DNA of 64,000 nt from Cepaea nemoralis. Its lineage: Eukaryota > Mollusca > Gastropoda > Stylommatophora > Helicidae. The notes under the pieces were generated by a model. It did no database searches and was not told the DNA's origin. It saw only the letters and a program-made list of their open reading frames with translations. The stretch covers positions 215,001 to 279,000 of the forward strand of contig JACEFZ010002102.1 in the NCBI GenBank assembly GCA_014155875.1, written 5' to 3'. Within the stretch, counting starts at the first letter, position 1; each line of letters opens with the position of its first letter. The translations under genes were made by a program, and so were the position numbers. Positions 42,542 through 53,600 of the stretch are shown piece after piece.

Positions 42542-43200
42542 GTACCTTACCTACTGCCTGTATATTTTGCGATCTTCAACAGCAGGTATCAATTCGATCC
42601 TACTTACCTAACCGGAACTGAACAAAAGACACTGAAGAATCTTTTCTAGCTGTCTTTCTCTAACTTTCCATAAATCTTTTCACTTGTCACAATATGTTCC
42701 AGTTTTCTTTTAGTTTGACGAAACAATGGTGACTGACTCTTTCTGATGTTTGTGATACATTGTCTTTTGTGTCTAAGTCTCTTTAAAAACATTTAGGTTA
42801 CTCATTTAGGCTATCGAGAGAATTGTCAGCACTCTTCAATAAAATAAAATCTTTGGGGCCTCAAGAACATTTTAGGATAACTAATTATTCATAATTTACT
42901 GCCTTATGTAAAACATTAGGTCAGTATAACACACAATAATTCTTCTTATAACCTCCAGTGGCAGGAATGACTGCATAAGATATTCTTGATGTTATAAAAT
43001 AAAATGTTTTTGTGCTTTATTATGTGCCTTATCTTTGTGATGCATCTCCTATCTGATGTTATCCAATGACACTTTAATTTTTGTATTTTAACCAATGTTA
43101 TATCATTTTCTGTAACTGTACAATAATAAGACTTGACTCGTGTCTTTTATATCAATAATACTTCTGTCTTAGTGTTTAGTTAACAGCTAATTATTCCACG
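42542..43200 (-). pseudogene. RTE-A LINE 3' portion
   Basis: Collinear on the minus strand with 17640-18250 and 63000-63420 (TCTTTCTCTAACTTTCCATA, CACAATATGTTCCAGTTTT, GATGTTTGTGATACATTGTC). Heavily decayed, no open frame. Confidence 0.65.
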
Positions 43201-43574
43201 GCCATCCACGTCAGCCATGGCTTGCTACTTACAGTGGCGCACAGGTTGAAACTGCTGTTATAAACTGTAGACAGTTTCACTGCGACCTTAGCAAATATAC
43301 GACGACATCAAATAAAGCAACAGGATGTAGTGGCTAGTGTATTCGCCGGTCAGTCCAGTGATTCTGGATTCAGATTTCACTCCCCCCCCCCCCCCTCTCC
43401 TTTTTTAGCCATATTGGGTTGACCCTGCCTTGTCAGTTACTTCCCTACGCCATTTCCAAACTCGACAAGATGGCCCTGAAATTTTTCAAGTCGCTGCAAG
43501 TGGGCTACGCAGTGGCTCATAATCGTTGCTGCACCTGAACAAAGGAAGTCCACTGGACAAGTACCAAGAAGCGC
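43201..43574. other. Unrecognised; possible SINE head
   Basis: At about 43325-43385 GGATGTAGTGGCTAGTGTAT and GATTCTGGATTCAGATTTC give a weak tRNA-like pattern, followed by a run of C. Not strong enough to call. Confidence 0.3.
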
Positions 43575-44685
43575 CGGTACTCTTTGACGATGTAGCCATC
43601 CATAGAGTATATAGAGGGTTGAGAGGTACTGAAGTTTCCAATGTCGCGTCTTGTTGTATCGAAGAATTTAGTCACCCATTTACCCTGTCTGATTATGGGA
43701 AAACGATGTCGCCGAAGTACAGTAAGAACACAAAAAGGCATATCAGATATGTTCACAGTCAATACAGGAGTGAGACATGGATGTGTGCTCTCTCCCCTGC
43801 TATTTAATATCTACATGGACAGAATTTCAAAAGAAGCACGTCTCGACAGAACAGATTCAGAAAATTTAGAACTCTTTATTCCAGATGAAGCAATTGATCC
43901 ACAGGAAATAAATGAACTTCTATTTGCAGACGATCAGTGCCTGTTTTACAGCGATGAGGGCAGACTACAAAATCATATTAATAATCTGAGTTCAACATGC
44001 AGCAGATACAATATGAGTATAAACACAGCCAAAACCGAAGTAATGCTTATTAGCAGATCGCCGGGCCCACTAAGTATACAGATAAATAACACACCTCTGA
44101 AACAAGTTAAAGAATTCAAATACCTTGGAAGTATGATCACAGAAGATGGCAGATTAGACAGAGAAATTGAAATCAGATGTCAAAGATCTTACATATCAAC
44201 TATCACCCTTACTGAAACATCCAGATATACCCATGCCCGCAAAACGACAGATAATAAATTGCATATTCACACCAACCCTTTGCTACCAATCTCAGACCTG
44301 GACTTTATCCAAATCACACCTTCGCAAAATGAACACCTGCGAAATGAGATGCCTGAGGAGAGCTGCCAACTTAACAATCCGAGACCGAGTAAGAAATGCT
44401 ATTATCAGACAGACTGTGGGATCAACACCTTGTGTCACATTTATTGAAAGACAGAAGATCAAGTGGTGTGGCCATGTCGTTAGAATGCAACACCAGCAAC
44501 TACCATCACTGGCCTTCCATCACAGATCATCTGCGACGAGACCACGAGGACGACCAAGAAGAAAATGGATTGTCGATATCAAAGACATTGTACAATCACA
44601 CGGAATGACACTATCCAGTGCCGTCCACCGGGCGCTGGAACGCAAATTATTCCTCCCCTTGACGCTTGACGGCGGAAGTGGAAGA
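43575..44685 (+). pseudogene. RTE-like LINE, RT and C-terminus (LINE-B)
   Basis: Plus-strand frames give NTGVRHGCVLSPLLFNIYMD, ELLFADDQCLFYSDEGRLQ (catalytic FADD intact), KQVKEFKYLGSMITEDGRLD and EIEIRCQ. After a frameshift near 44180 come PAKRQIINCIFTPTLCYQS, QTWTLSKSHLRKMNTCEMR, KIKWCGHVVRMQHQQLPS and RPRGRPRRKWI. The endonuclease and first RT motifs are missing or broken, so this is a 5'-truncated pseudogene. It ends at a (GAT)n tail. The copy at 22500 (minus) is the same lineage. Confidence 0.88.
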
Positions 44686-44727
44686 TGATGATGATGATGA
44701 TGATAATGATGATGATGATGATGATGG
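44686..44727. repeat. (ATG)n tail microsatellite
   Basis: ATG triplets with one AAT change, immediately after the LINE-B coding end. Best read as the LINE 3' tail. Confidence 0.9.
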
Positions 44728-45240
44728 TGTCGCCTTAAACTCGTCTGTATTCCATTCAATCTCCTGCTCGGGATTGAAAGCCGGAGCGTTAGCTGTATAA
44801 CTGGAGATGATCATGGTCCACCGCCTATATGTGAGGTCAGACTTCTGAGGAAAATGTTACTCTATTAGACCTTCTCTCAGCATGGTAAAATGGGTACTGG
44901 AGAATTTGTTTATAAGCTAATAAGGCCGGCCAGGTACTTACCACATCATCCAACCAGTGCAGTTTGTTCAACAAAACATGGGGACACATTCTATCCCTCT
45001 TATGCAAAACCATTGGGTATTTTTTAAATATCACAAGAAGCAACTCGTGAGAATGCATTTATCGAAATAGATACAATAACATCCAGAGATTGTCACACTT
45101 CGTACATTTCTTAATGTCAGAATTAATACTTCACGTTTCATGGATTGACTATCAAAGATGTGTGACTCAGTCATCAGATTCCCATTAGAGGAGTGTGTTG
45201 TAGTGCTTAACTACATGCCGCGGTTAAAGTTAGTTGCAAA
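44728..45240. other. Unrecognised sequence
   Basis: 44780-45010 contains GATCATGGTCCACCG and CTTACCACATCATCCAACCAG, weakly like a SINE-2 body, but the head is absent. Confidence 0.3.
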
Positions 45241-45470
45241 GTCTATACGGGACGTCGCAGTCAACCCCATCCTTTTTTGGCTAATTATGATCGCTTGGCA
45301 AATTTAAGTGCAGCGGTTTGCCATTGCTTTCTGAACGACCGGCACCCATTCCGTTTAATAAAAAACCCAACTCAAGGCGGTCTGCTACCAAATCGCTCGC
45401 AGCTGTGTTTCGAACGCGGTATGCGGGATTACGAACTGCGTCTGTAAGGCCTTCGCCACTGAGCCGACTA
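45241..45470 (-). mobile_element. SINE-1 copy
   Basis: Minus-strand head GGCTCAGTGGCGAAGGCC and CGCGTTCGAAACACAGCTG, body TTCAGAAAGCAATGGCAAA, end CGTCCCGTATAGAC. Full family order is present. Confidence 0.83.
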
Positions 45471-45749
45471 CATTCCAGGGTAAATAGAAATAAATGGTCC
45501 TTTCACACGCCTTGATGCCTCCTGGGTATATGTCTGTGCCATATTTTTATAGGTCACATGTCACTCAATGGGTCATGTCATTAGTATCACTTCTGGCACT
45601 TTTTCTTCCCGTGTCACTTTTGGGTACCATTTATTGGCTTCTCTTTTGTGTATGTGTGGTCTCTTGACACAGTCTTTTAATTATGTATTGGTAATATTTT
45701 GCCTACCAAGACAGAGGTTCCAGTTCAATCCCTACCAAAGGAAGGACTA

Positions 45750-46380
45750 TTTTGTCCCACTAATATTGCTCTAGTTTCGTCCCAAAGTATTGTTCTAGAG
45801 TCGTCCCAAGGTATTTCTCAAAGGCAGTAGTTCTCAAGCTTTTCAAACAGAGTGCCATATCTACTATTTTCGGTAGTTAAGCGGGCCACAACGTTATAAA
45901 ATTATAAAAGTCGTGCGATATCATTCTTACTTTTCTTATCTTAAATTTTAAATCAGTTTCGAAAATCGTTATTAATGTAATTAATTTAAAACTGTAACTG
46001 TTCATCACAACCAGTTACTTAAGTTCAGATGCTAGTTTTTCAATGTCTGGGCACAAATCTGTCGTGTCCAAAGTCATAAACGCAGCTAGGTTACTGTCGG
46101 TGAGTCTGGAAAGTTGCTTGTTTTTTATAATGGTCATTGCGAAAAATGACTGCTGGAGGCCTCGCGTGCCACTTTCTGGCAGCTTGCTGGCCACAAGTGG
46201 CCCGTGGGCCGTGATTTGGGAACCCCTGCTCTAAGGTATTACTCTAGTGTCGTCCCAAAGTATTCCTCTAGTGTAGTCCCAAGGTATTGCTCTAGTGTCG
46301 TCCCAAGGTATTGTTCTAGTGTCGTCCCAAAGTATTACTCTAGAGTCGTCCCAAGGTGATGCTCTAGTGTCGTCCACAAC
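45750..46380. repeat. 24-bp minisatellite split by a hAT element
   Basis: Units of about 24 bp, GGTATTGCTCTAGTGTCGTC + CCAA, occur at 45765-45824 and continue at 46229-46375. The element at 45825-46228 interrupts the array. Confidence 0.88.
45825..46228. mobile_element. Non-autonomous hAT element
   Basis: Begins CAGTAGTTCTCAAGCTTTTC and ends GTGATTTGGGAACCCCTG, typical hAT-type ends (CAG-GTTC ... GAAC-CTG). Flanks CTCAAAGG and CTCTAAGG are an 8-bp near-duplicate. No transposase frame; GCGGGCCAC and GTGGCCCGTGGGCC motifs lie subterminally. Confidence 0.82.
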
Positions 46381-46499
46381 TCATAATAATGGACACCAGA
46401 TAATTTTCAGAACAAGGAAGGGGATTGACTATCCCATGTCATGTGTCGTGACTTAGAGATTGCGAAGGCCTATCACTTCACAGCCCCAACGGTAGTGTC

Positions 46500-46700
46500 T
46501 GCTATGGGGGTCACATATACCTTTGTAGAATCGTGACACTGTTATCTGTATCGTGTCTTTGTGACTTGATGACACTGTCATATGCATTGTGCTGTTGTGA
46601 CATAATGACACTGTCGTCTGTGTGTTTTTGCCATTGTGGCACTCTCAACTGTGTTGTGTGTTGTGGCATCTTGATATTGTCCTCTGTAATGTGTGTTGGT
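46500..46700. repeat. Degenerate about 43-bp tandem repeat
   Basis: Recurring GACACTGTYRTCTGTRT and TTGTGAC/TTGTGGCA phrases at about 43-bp spacing. Confidence 0.65.
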
Positions 46701-46883
46701 GGTATAAAACACAAATCTGTTTACACAGCCATCCATTATGTACTGGTATCTTGTTACTGCCAACTGTATTGTATGTTGCTGGCATCTTGTCGCTTTGCAA
46801 ATATAACCTTGACTGTGACCGGAAAAGAACGTGGCTGAATTCCACAGATATACACAAACTTTTATTTTTCTGAAAAAAATAAA

Positions 46884-46897
46884 CACACACACACACA

Positions 46898-46988
<91 letters not shown>
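46884..46988. repeat. (CA)n/(CACG)n microsatellite
   Basis: CA units, then CACG/GCAC units, then CA units again. Confidence 0.96.
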
Positions 46989-46992
<4 letters not shown>

Positions 46993-47164
46993 ACCACTGT
47001 CCCTAAATCTGCGCATTCGAAATAATCCTAACCCTGATTATCTAGCTTCTGCTGTGGCAATAGGAAATAATCTATAGTGGCTAGACGCTTGATGGAACAA
47101 TTTGGTTGATTGCAGGGGACATTTGCGGGAATGTTCTCACTGTGTCTTTAAGAATTCCAGGACT

Positions 47165-47350
47165 TCTCATGTCACAACCCGTTCACTGTACGCGTCTTAC
47201 ATTCTCACTGTTTCTTCCCGAATGCTAAAACATGGCACAACCCGTTCACTGCATACTCCTTATATTCTCACTGTTTCTGCACCTGTCTCTTGGCACAACC
47301 CGTTCGCTGTACATTTCTTATATTCTCATTGTTTCTTCAAATATTCATAA
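47165..47350. repeat. About 60-bp tandem repeat, three units
   Basis: Three units begin CACAACCCGTTC(A/G)CTG and contain TATATTCTCACTGTTTCT; the spacing varies slightly. Confidence 0.8.
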
Positions 47351-47882
47351 ACATATCATGCAGCAATCCTTTTTTTGATTTTTGTCTTGTGACAACATTC
47401 ACTGTTCACTAGATTTCTGTCATTCTTAGATTGCATTGAACGTCTTCGTTTGTCATAGTCACTTTCCAAGACATTCAATTAACATTTCTTGTAAACTACA
47501 GTCACGAGCTGTCTTATGTGCATGATGTCGGCGTCAAAAGAGAAATGCACAATTCACACAACCTATTCACTTTTCATAAAATAATTTTGATCACTTATGC
47601 ATTCGATGATTTTCCCGGAGAGGAAAACAATTTTGTTGTATGTTCATTACATACAATACCATCTCAATGATTGCCTCTCATTTGACGGTCAATAAGGGGC
47701 GTGTGTTTTTCACGTCAAGCCTGCAGCTAAACAGGATGTTGATGGTTGTCAACATGTCAGACAAATGTGTCGGTTAAATGTGTTCTATTTTTATATCTAA
47801 GTTACTTTTGCGATGTGTGTGGCCAAGTCATTATTGCGTAAACAAAAAAGACGTGATAGTTTAAATATCACAATGTTAGACA
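47351..47882. other. Unrecognised sequence
   Basis: Nothing recognised. Confidence 0.4.
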
Positions 47883-48115
47883 GCCGGTTACGTGGCGAAA
47901 GGGTTACGAACGAATTCGTAATCCCCACATACCGCGTTCGGAACACGGCTGCGCGCGATTTGGCAGCAGACCGCCTGGCATTGGTTTTTATAAATGGTAT
48001 AGGTCATTCAGAAAGTAATGGCAAACTACTGAACGTAAACTTGCCCAGGAATTACAAACAGCCAGAAAAATTGAGGGGATGACTGATTCGTCATGTAAAG
48101 GATAAGCTACTAACT
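47883..48115 (+). mobile_element. SINE-1 copy
   Basis: Plus-strand head GCCGGTTACGTGGCGAAAGG and CGCGTTCGGAACACGGCTG. Body TTCAGAAAGTAATGGCAAAC and TGAACGTAAACTTGCCCAGG. End CATGTAAAGGATAAGCTACT. About 230 bp, complete in order. Confidence 0.87.
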
Positions 48116-48204
48116 GTAGACAGTTTAAATTACCTTGTGAATGGTTTTGTTGTATAATTCAGCCTGAAGAAATCAATGCCTTTGCTTTGCTTTACCTTGA
48201 TTGA

Positions 48205-48295
48205 CTTTTGCAGCATTCAACTGACGAGATGCAGCGAAATATGCCAGGCGATAATGTGCCATCTATTTTTTGTGTCTTCATGATTCAATATCTAT
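48205..48295 (+). mobile_element. Penelope-type terminal fragment with hammerhead core
   Basis: CTGACGAG and GCGAAATATGCCAGGC are intact at 48221-48250. The cleavage-site side (AATC then GTGCA in intact copies) has changed to GATAATGTGCC and the first stem I strand to TTCAA, so stem I no longer pairs well. It ends TGTCTTCATGATTCAAT. Confidence 0.75.
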
Positions 48296-48446
48296 TTATA
48301 TATAGCTATAGGATTCGCACAGAGTCGTGGTAGCGCAGTGGCCACAAATTTTACAGCCATCGCGGCTTCGGATCCACATAGAGGCGGGGGGTTTTTATTG
48401 TTAAATTGACCCGGGTCAACGCAGGTCAACGCAGCCAAAATGAATA

Positions 48447-49513
48447 CATTGGTACCTCGGGTTACGAACGCCTCAGGCCACGAACAATTCAGGTTACGAA
48501 CAACAACTTCAAAAATGTTATGTCTCGGGTAAAGAACAGTGCCTCGGTTACGAACGATGGCGAGCGAGAGAAGGCAAGGTGTAACGTTGGAGACAAACGA
48601 TCGCGTACAGTACAAACAATATTACAGATGAGCTTGTGGATCTTCTGAATGAACAGCTAAAGACATGAAAGGAGGCGCAGTCGTCCGATGATGAGGAGTC
48701 ATTGGCCGTTTCAACTGCCAGGATTAAAGAAATGTGCAGCAAGTGGGCAGACGTCGAAGACTTCACTGTGAACCACCATCCAAACAAACTTGTTGCTAAC
48801 AAGCCATATGCCCCTATATATATGTCTGGTAAGAATGAGACAGCGAGGTGTGACGAGGGGATCTGGCCGATGCTCGACGCTCAGAGGAAAGGCGAGACGG
48901 ACACATAATCAGATTGCTGCTGGAACTATTAGTGTTGGAACTCTTCGCTGGTTGCTGAGGATGGGGACGGAGCGCTTATGGGAATGTCCCGAATGCTGTG
49001 ATGTCGGTTCCTAAATCAATCAATCAATCAATCAATGCCCCTATATGTGATGAATGATAACACGATGGCTCATTTCAGAAAGATTCTCCAGCAAACAACC
49101 GACAAATTTCCCTTGATAGTTTCTTGGTGCAGAAATATTCCCAGTCGGCTGCCAAGAAACAGCGATAAGATACTCCTGAAACTAATGATTCAGAACAACA
49201 AAGAAAGTGGCAAATTTCCCATGATCGTTTTCTTGGTATTAAAGATAGACTAAATCTTTTTTTATTTTACATTTAATTCATTTGGTTGTTTTCTTTCTCT
49301 TTATTTAAAACATGAAGTACACGTATTCTTTGCGTTTTGTCAGGTAAACGACAGGATGTTAATAAAAAAAAGAATGATACTTTCATCCTGAAACGGATTG
49401 TCTTTATTTCACTGATTTCAATGTTTCGGGTTACGAACGTTTCCGGTTACAAACGTTTCGGGTTACGATCCGAGTTCTGGAACGAATTAAGTTCGTAACC
49501 CGAGGTACCACTG
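48447..49513 (+). mobile_element. Pogo/Tigger-like DNA transposon relic
   Basis: Inverted ends CATTGGTACCTCGGGTTACG and CGTAACCCGAGGTACCACTG with TA on both sides, as known for pogo/Tigger elements. Additional GGTTACGAAC motifs repeat subterminally. The plus strand encodes only the transposase C-terminal region (STARIKEMCSKWADVEDFT, NHHPNKLVANKPYAPI, NDNTMAHFRKILQQ). There is no catalytic domain, so it is non-autonomous. A retroposon at 48820-49034 interrupts it. Confidence 0.88.
48820..49034 (+). mobile_element. Short retroposon with (AATC)n tail
   Basis: About 215 bp ending in AATC tetranucleotides (49012-49034). It is flanked by the exact 12-bp duplication ATGCCCCTATAT (48808-48819 and 49035-49046). 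Removing it restores the transposase-like reading KPYAPIC. The interior (GAGGGGATCTGGCCGATGCT, GTTGGAACTCTTCGCTGG) shows no tRNA-like head and may be a 5'-truncated LINE 3' end. Confidence 0.85.
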
Positions 49514-49670
49514 TACCAGGAAACTTTATGGCAGGTGAAGGAGGTCCGTGTGATTTTGACCACATCACATTTCTAGTGCCGACCGGTCTAAAAATACGGA
49601 GCTTGCTCATATATCAAACACACCCATTTGCCTGAGATTGGTGGATGGTGGTGAGGTGGCGTGGAACCTT

Positions 49671-50648
49671 TACTTACTTTCCCTTAAATGTAATTCGCTC
49701 TATAAATTACACGATGGAATGGGATCGATCTACATTGACAGTCGTGCTGTGTCACGGCCATTAATTTCACTTCTCTCTTGAGAAACGTTAGTCGTTTGTG
49801 ACAAGCTGGTAGTTAAATCTATTATTACAGCTTGCAAGGGTTTGTGAAGTCAAAGATCAGTTGTTGGAGATACGAGAAGTAAAACAAAAGTGCTAATATC
49901 AATAGTGCTGTGTGAATGTTAACTTAGAGTGCCACCCACCACGATATTGTGACACAAAGTCAGGTCTTAGTCAGATATGACTGAGCTACCGTATGACAGT
50001 AGACGGTACTACCTGCTTTCTGTCAGCGCCGAATGTTGGGCGGCGCTTACCAAACCCGACACCCCACATTGTGCCAACGGCTTCGGGCGGAAGAGCGCAA
50101 TTGGGAGGGTACTAGCCTTATCCTGGTGCGAGGAAATGCAACCCAAAGACAAATTAAGTCATGGCAGGGCAGACCAGGCCCTAAGCCTTGGTTGGCAGCT
50201 GGTCTAGGATCGAAGCTCCGACAGGCGGACAGTTAGAGCATTGCTTTGCTGATCCGGCAGCTTCTGCAGCTTGTCTTGTTCCAGATGTATAGGTGTTAAC
50301 TTTCCTCTGGAGTGATCTAGGCAGGCCGAGAGAGGGATCATGCTGCATGGGCAACACATGGTTTCTTTATTTTAGCCCAGGCTTTGTGCTATGGAGAGGC
50401 AATAACTCCATCCCTGGTCTTAACCGGTCTCGGAATCAAAGCGAGAGGCAACTGTTACGGGTTATAAGTCCTTGTCAGTTGGCGTAGACATGGGGCGCCA
50501 CGCGTTGCCTCTGACGGTGGGAGACACCTACAGGTGTCACTGATCAGCTTACCGCCCGCCTCAAGCTGGGCAGCCCCCGGCCAATTTGGTGCTGATCCGC
50601 CACAGCCTGCCTGCTTCAATGGGTGCTTGGGGCTAGGACAAAATCTGA
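49671..50648 (+). other. Probable 5' region of the LINE at 50.6 kb
   Basis: From about 49960 the sequence becomes more GC-rich and leads into the LINE frame without another boundary. It is likely 5' UTR, but with only one copy in the window its left end cannot be fixed. Confidence 0.45.
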
Positions 50649-53600
50649 ATCGCAGGCTGTAAAACCAATGCACCAGGTACTAATAAAAAGAATAATAAAA
50701 ACCTCAAGCTACGGCTTGCAACCTGGAACGTGAGAACCATGTGTCCAGGATTTTCCACTGACTTGACAAATATTGACGATGTGAGAAAAACGGCTGTGAT
50801 TGATGCTGAACTCAATCGTCTTAACATTGATATTGCTGGCCTGCAGGAGACTCGCCTCGCTGAGGAAGGGTCACTCAGGGAAAACAATTACACCTTTTTT
50901 TGGAAGGGAATAGGGCAGGCAGAAAAAAGGCAACACGGTGTGGGCTTTGCAGTGAAGAATTCGCTACTGGGAATGATTGATATCCCAGCTGGAGGTAATG
51001 AAAGATTATTATCACTGCGCTTGGCAACCTCTTGTGGATTTGCCACCATTCTCACTGCATATGCACCGACACTCACTTCCTCTGATGATGTGAAAGATAC
51101 GTTCTATGAGCAGCTAGACTCTGCGATCAAGGCAGTTCCAAAATCCGACTACCTTTATATGCTCGGTGATTTCAATGCTCGTGTGGGCAAGGACTCGAGT
51201 TCATGGCCAGTGTGCCTTGGAAAATATAACATCGGTCGCATGAATGATAATGGGCAAAGGCTGCTGGAGCATTGCACTAGAAATGACCTATGTATTACAA
51301 ACTCCTTTTTTAAAACAAAAGAGATGCATAAGGTCACATGGAAACATCCAAGATCCGGCCATTGGCATCAGCTGGACTTCATTATCACACGGAGACAACA
51401 TCTGAACCATACATCATTAACTCGAAGTTACCACAGTGCTGACTGTGATACAGATCATTCTTTGGTTGTTGCAAGGGTTAGACTGAGACCAAAGAGAATC
51501 TACACAGCTAAACACAAGTCTAGCCCCAGGATTAATATTATTAACACTCACGATCCTGGAAAGTGCTTTGAATTTCAACAGCAACTTGAGGACGCTTTCA
51601 ATGATACATCAGAAAATTGTATAGTAAATGATAAATGGAGTAAACTTAAGGAAACTATTTATAAAACAGCGGTAGGGGTTTACGGCACTGTGGATCATAA
51701 GAGGCAGGACTGGTTTGCGGCAAACAGCCAGATACTGCAGCCCTTGATTGATAAAAAGAAGATAGCTCTCTTAAGAAACAAGGAAAGACCAACGCGTAAC
51801 ACTCTGAGTGAGCTGAAGCAAGCGAGGAAGGATGTACAAAAGGCTGCCAGGCAGTGTGCGAATGACTATTGGATCAAGTTATGTGAGTCCATTCAAATCG
51901 CAAGTGATAAGGGAAACATCAGAAGCATGTATGAAGGGATAAAGAAAGCCTGTGGTCCAATGATCAAAAGAAGTGCACCGCTGAAAACCTTGACTGGAGA
52001 AATCATCACTGATAAGAAACAGCAGATGGATAGATGGGTCGAGCACTATTTAGAGCTTTACTCAAGTGAGACCAAGCTGGCGGATGATGCCCTCAACGCC
52101 ATAGAGGCCCTGCCAACTCTTGACCACCTGGACACACTTCCCACTATAACAGAAGTTAAGTGTGCTATAAATGAGCTTGCATCTGGCAAGGCTCCAGGTA
52201 AGGATGGGATTCCAATAGAGGTGATCAGGAGTGGGCAAGACACCCTCGCTCTACAGATCCACCAGCTAATAGAGCTATGCTGGCGAGAAGGACAAGTCCC
52301 ACAGGATTTCAAAGATTCAAACATCATAACGCTGTACAAGAACAAGGGAGATCGGAGCGACTGCAACAACTATAGGGGTATCTCACTTCTGTGTATTGTT
52401 GGGAAAGTATTTGCCAGAATTGTCCTGCGCAGACTTCAAGTCCTGGGAGATCAAGTCTACCCCGAATCACAGTGCGGCTTCTGTCAGAACCGGTCTACCA
52501 TTGATATGATATTCTCATTGCGACAGATGCAAGAAAAATGCCGGGAACAAAATCAGCCACTGTTTATTGCTTTCATCGACCTCACAAAGGCATTCGATTT
52601 GGTCAGTCGTGAGGGTCTGTTCAAAGCACTAAAGAAGATTGGCTGTCCACCAACTCTTCTGTCCATTGTGGAATCGTTCCACACAGGCATGAAGGGTATA
52701 ATCAAGTTTGATGGCTCAACTTCAGAAGAGTTTGAAATCAAGAGTGGAGTTAAGCAAGGTTGTGTACTAGCCCCCACCCTCTTTGGGATATACTTTTCAC
52801 TTCTACTGAAATATGCCTTTCGTGATCAGGATGACGGTATATACATTCACTCACGCTCAGATGGTGGCCTCTATAATGCTCAGAGATTGAAGGCCAAGAC
52901 CAAAATTAGCAGGGTACTAATCAGAGAGTTGCTTTTTGCGGATGATGCTGCGATTACGACCCACTCTGAGATAGAATTACAACATCTACTATCTGCATTC
53001 TCCAATGCTTGTTCTGAATTTGGTTTAACAATTAACAAAAAGAAGACACAGATTATGTCACAAGGTGCACATGGTGTACCATCAATCTTTATTGACGACG
53101 CCGAACTGGAGATAGTAGACCATTTTACATATCTTGGATCAGAGGTAAATAGCAAATTATCCCTCGATCAGGAAATCAACATCAGGATTGGCAAGGCAGC
53201 AACAACAATGAACATGTTAGCAAAAAGAGTCTGGGAGAACAGGAAGCTTACTGCCAATACAAAAGTCCTCGTCTACCAAGCCTGTGTCCTTAGTACTCTT
53301 CTTTATGGCAGTGAAACCTGGACAACTTACTCACGCCAAGAGAAACGTTTAAACAGCTTTCATATGCGGTGTCTGCGAAGAATACTTGGTATTAAGTGGC
53401 AAGACAAAATCACAAATACTGAAGTATTGGAAAGATCAGGTTGTGTGACGGTGTATTCCATGCTCAGTCTTCGTAGACTTAGATGGATAGGACACGTTAG
53501 GAGGATGGATGATGGTAGAATACCAAAGGACATCTTTTTTGGTGAATTACAAACGGGTAGGAGATCTCAGGGTCGGCCTCTACTACGATACAAAGATGTG

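Larger units (their letters stand above)
48315..49670 (+). mobile_element. SINE-2 copy split by a pogo-like element
   Basis: Left part 48315-48446: GAGTCGTGGTAGCGCAGTGG, CGGCTTCGGATCCACATAG, AATTGACCCGGGTCAACGCA. Right part 49516-49670: CCAGGAAACTTTATGGCAGG, GACCACATCACATTTCTAGT, GCCGACCGGTCTAAAAATA. Joined in order, the two parts match the copy at 40070. The TA-flanked element at 48447-49513 separates them. Confidence 0.82.
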
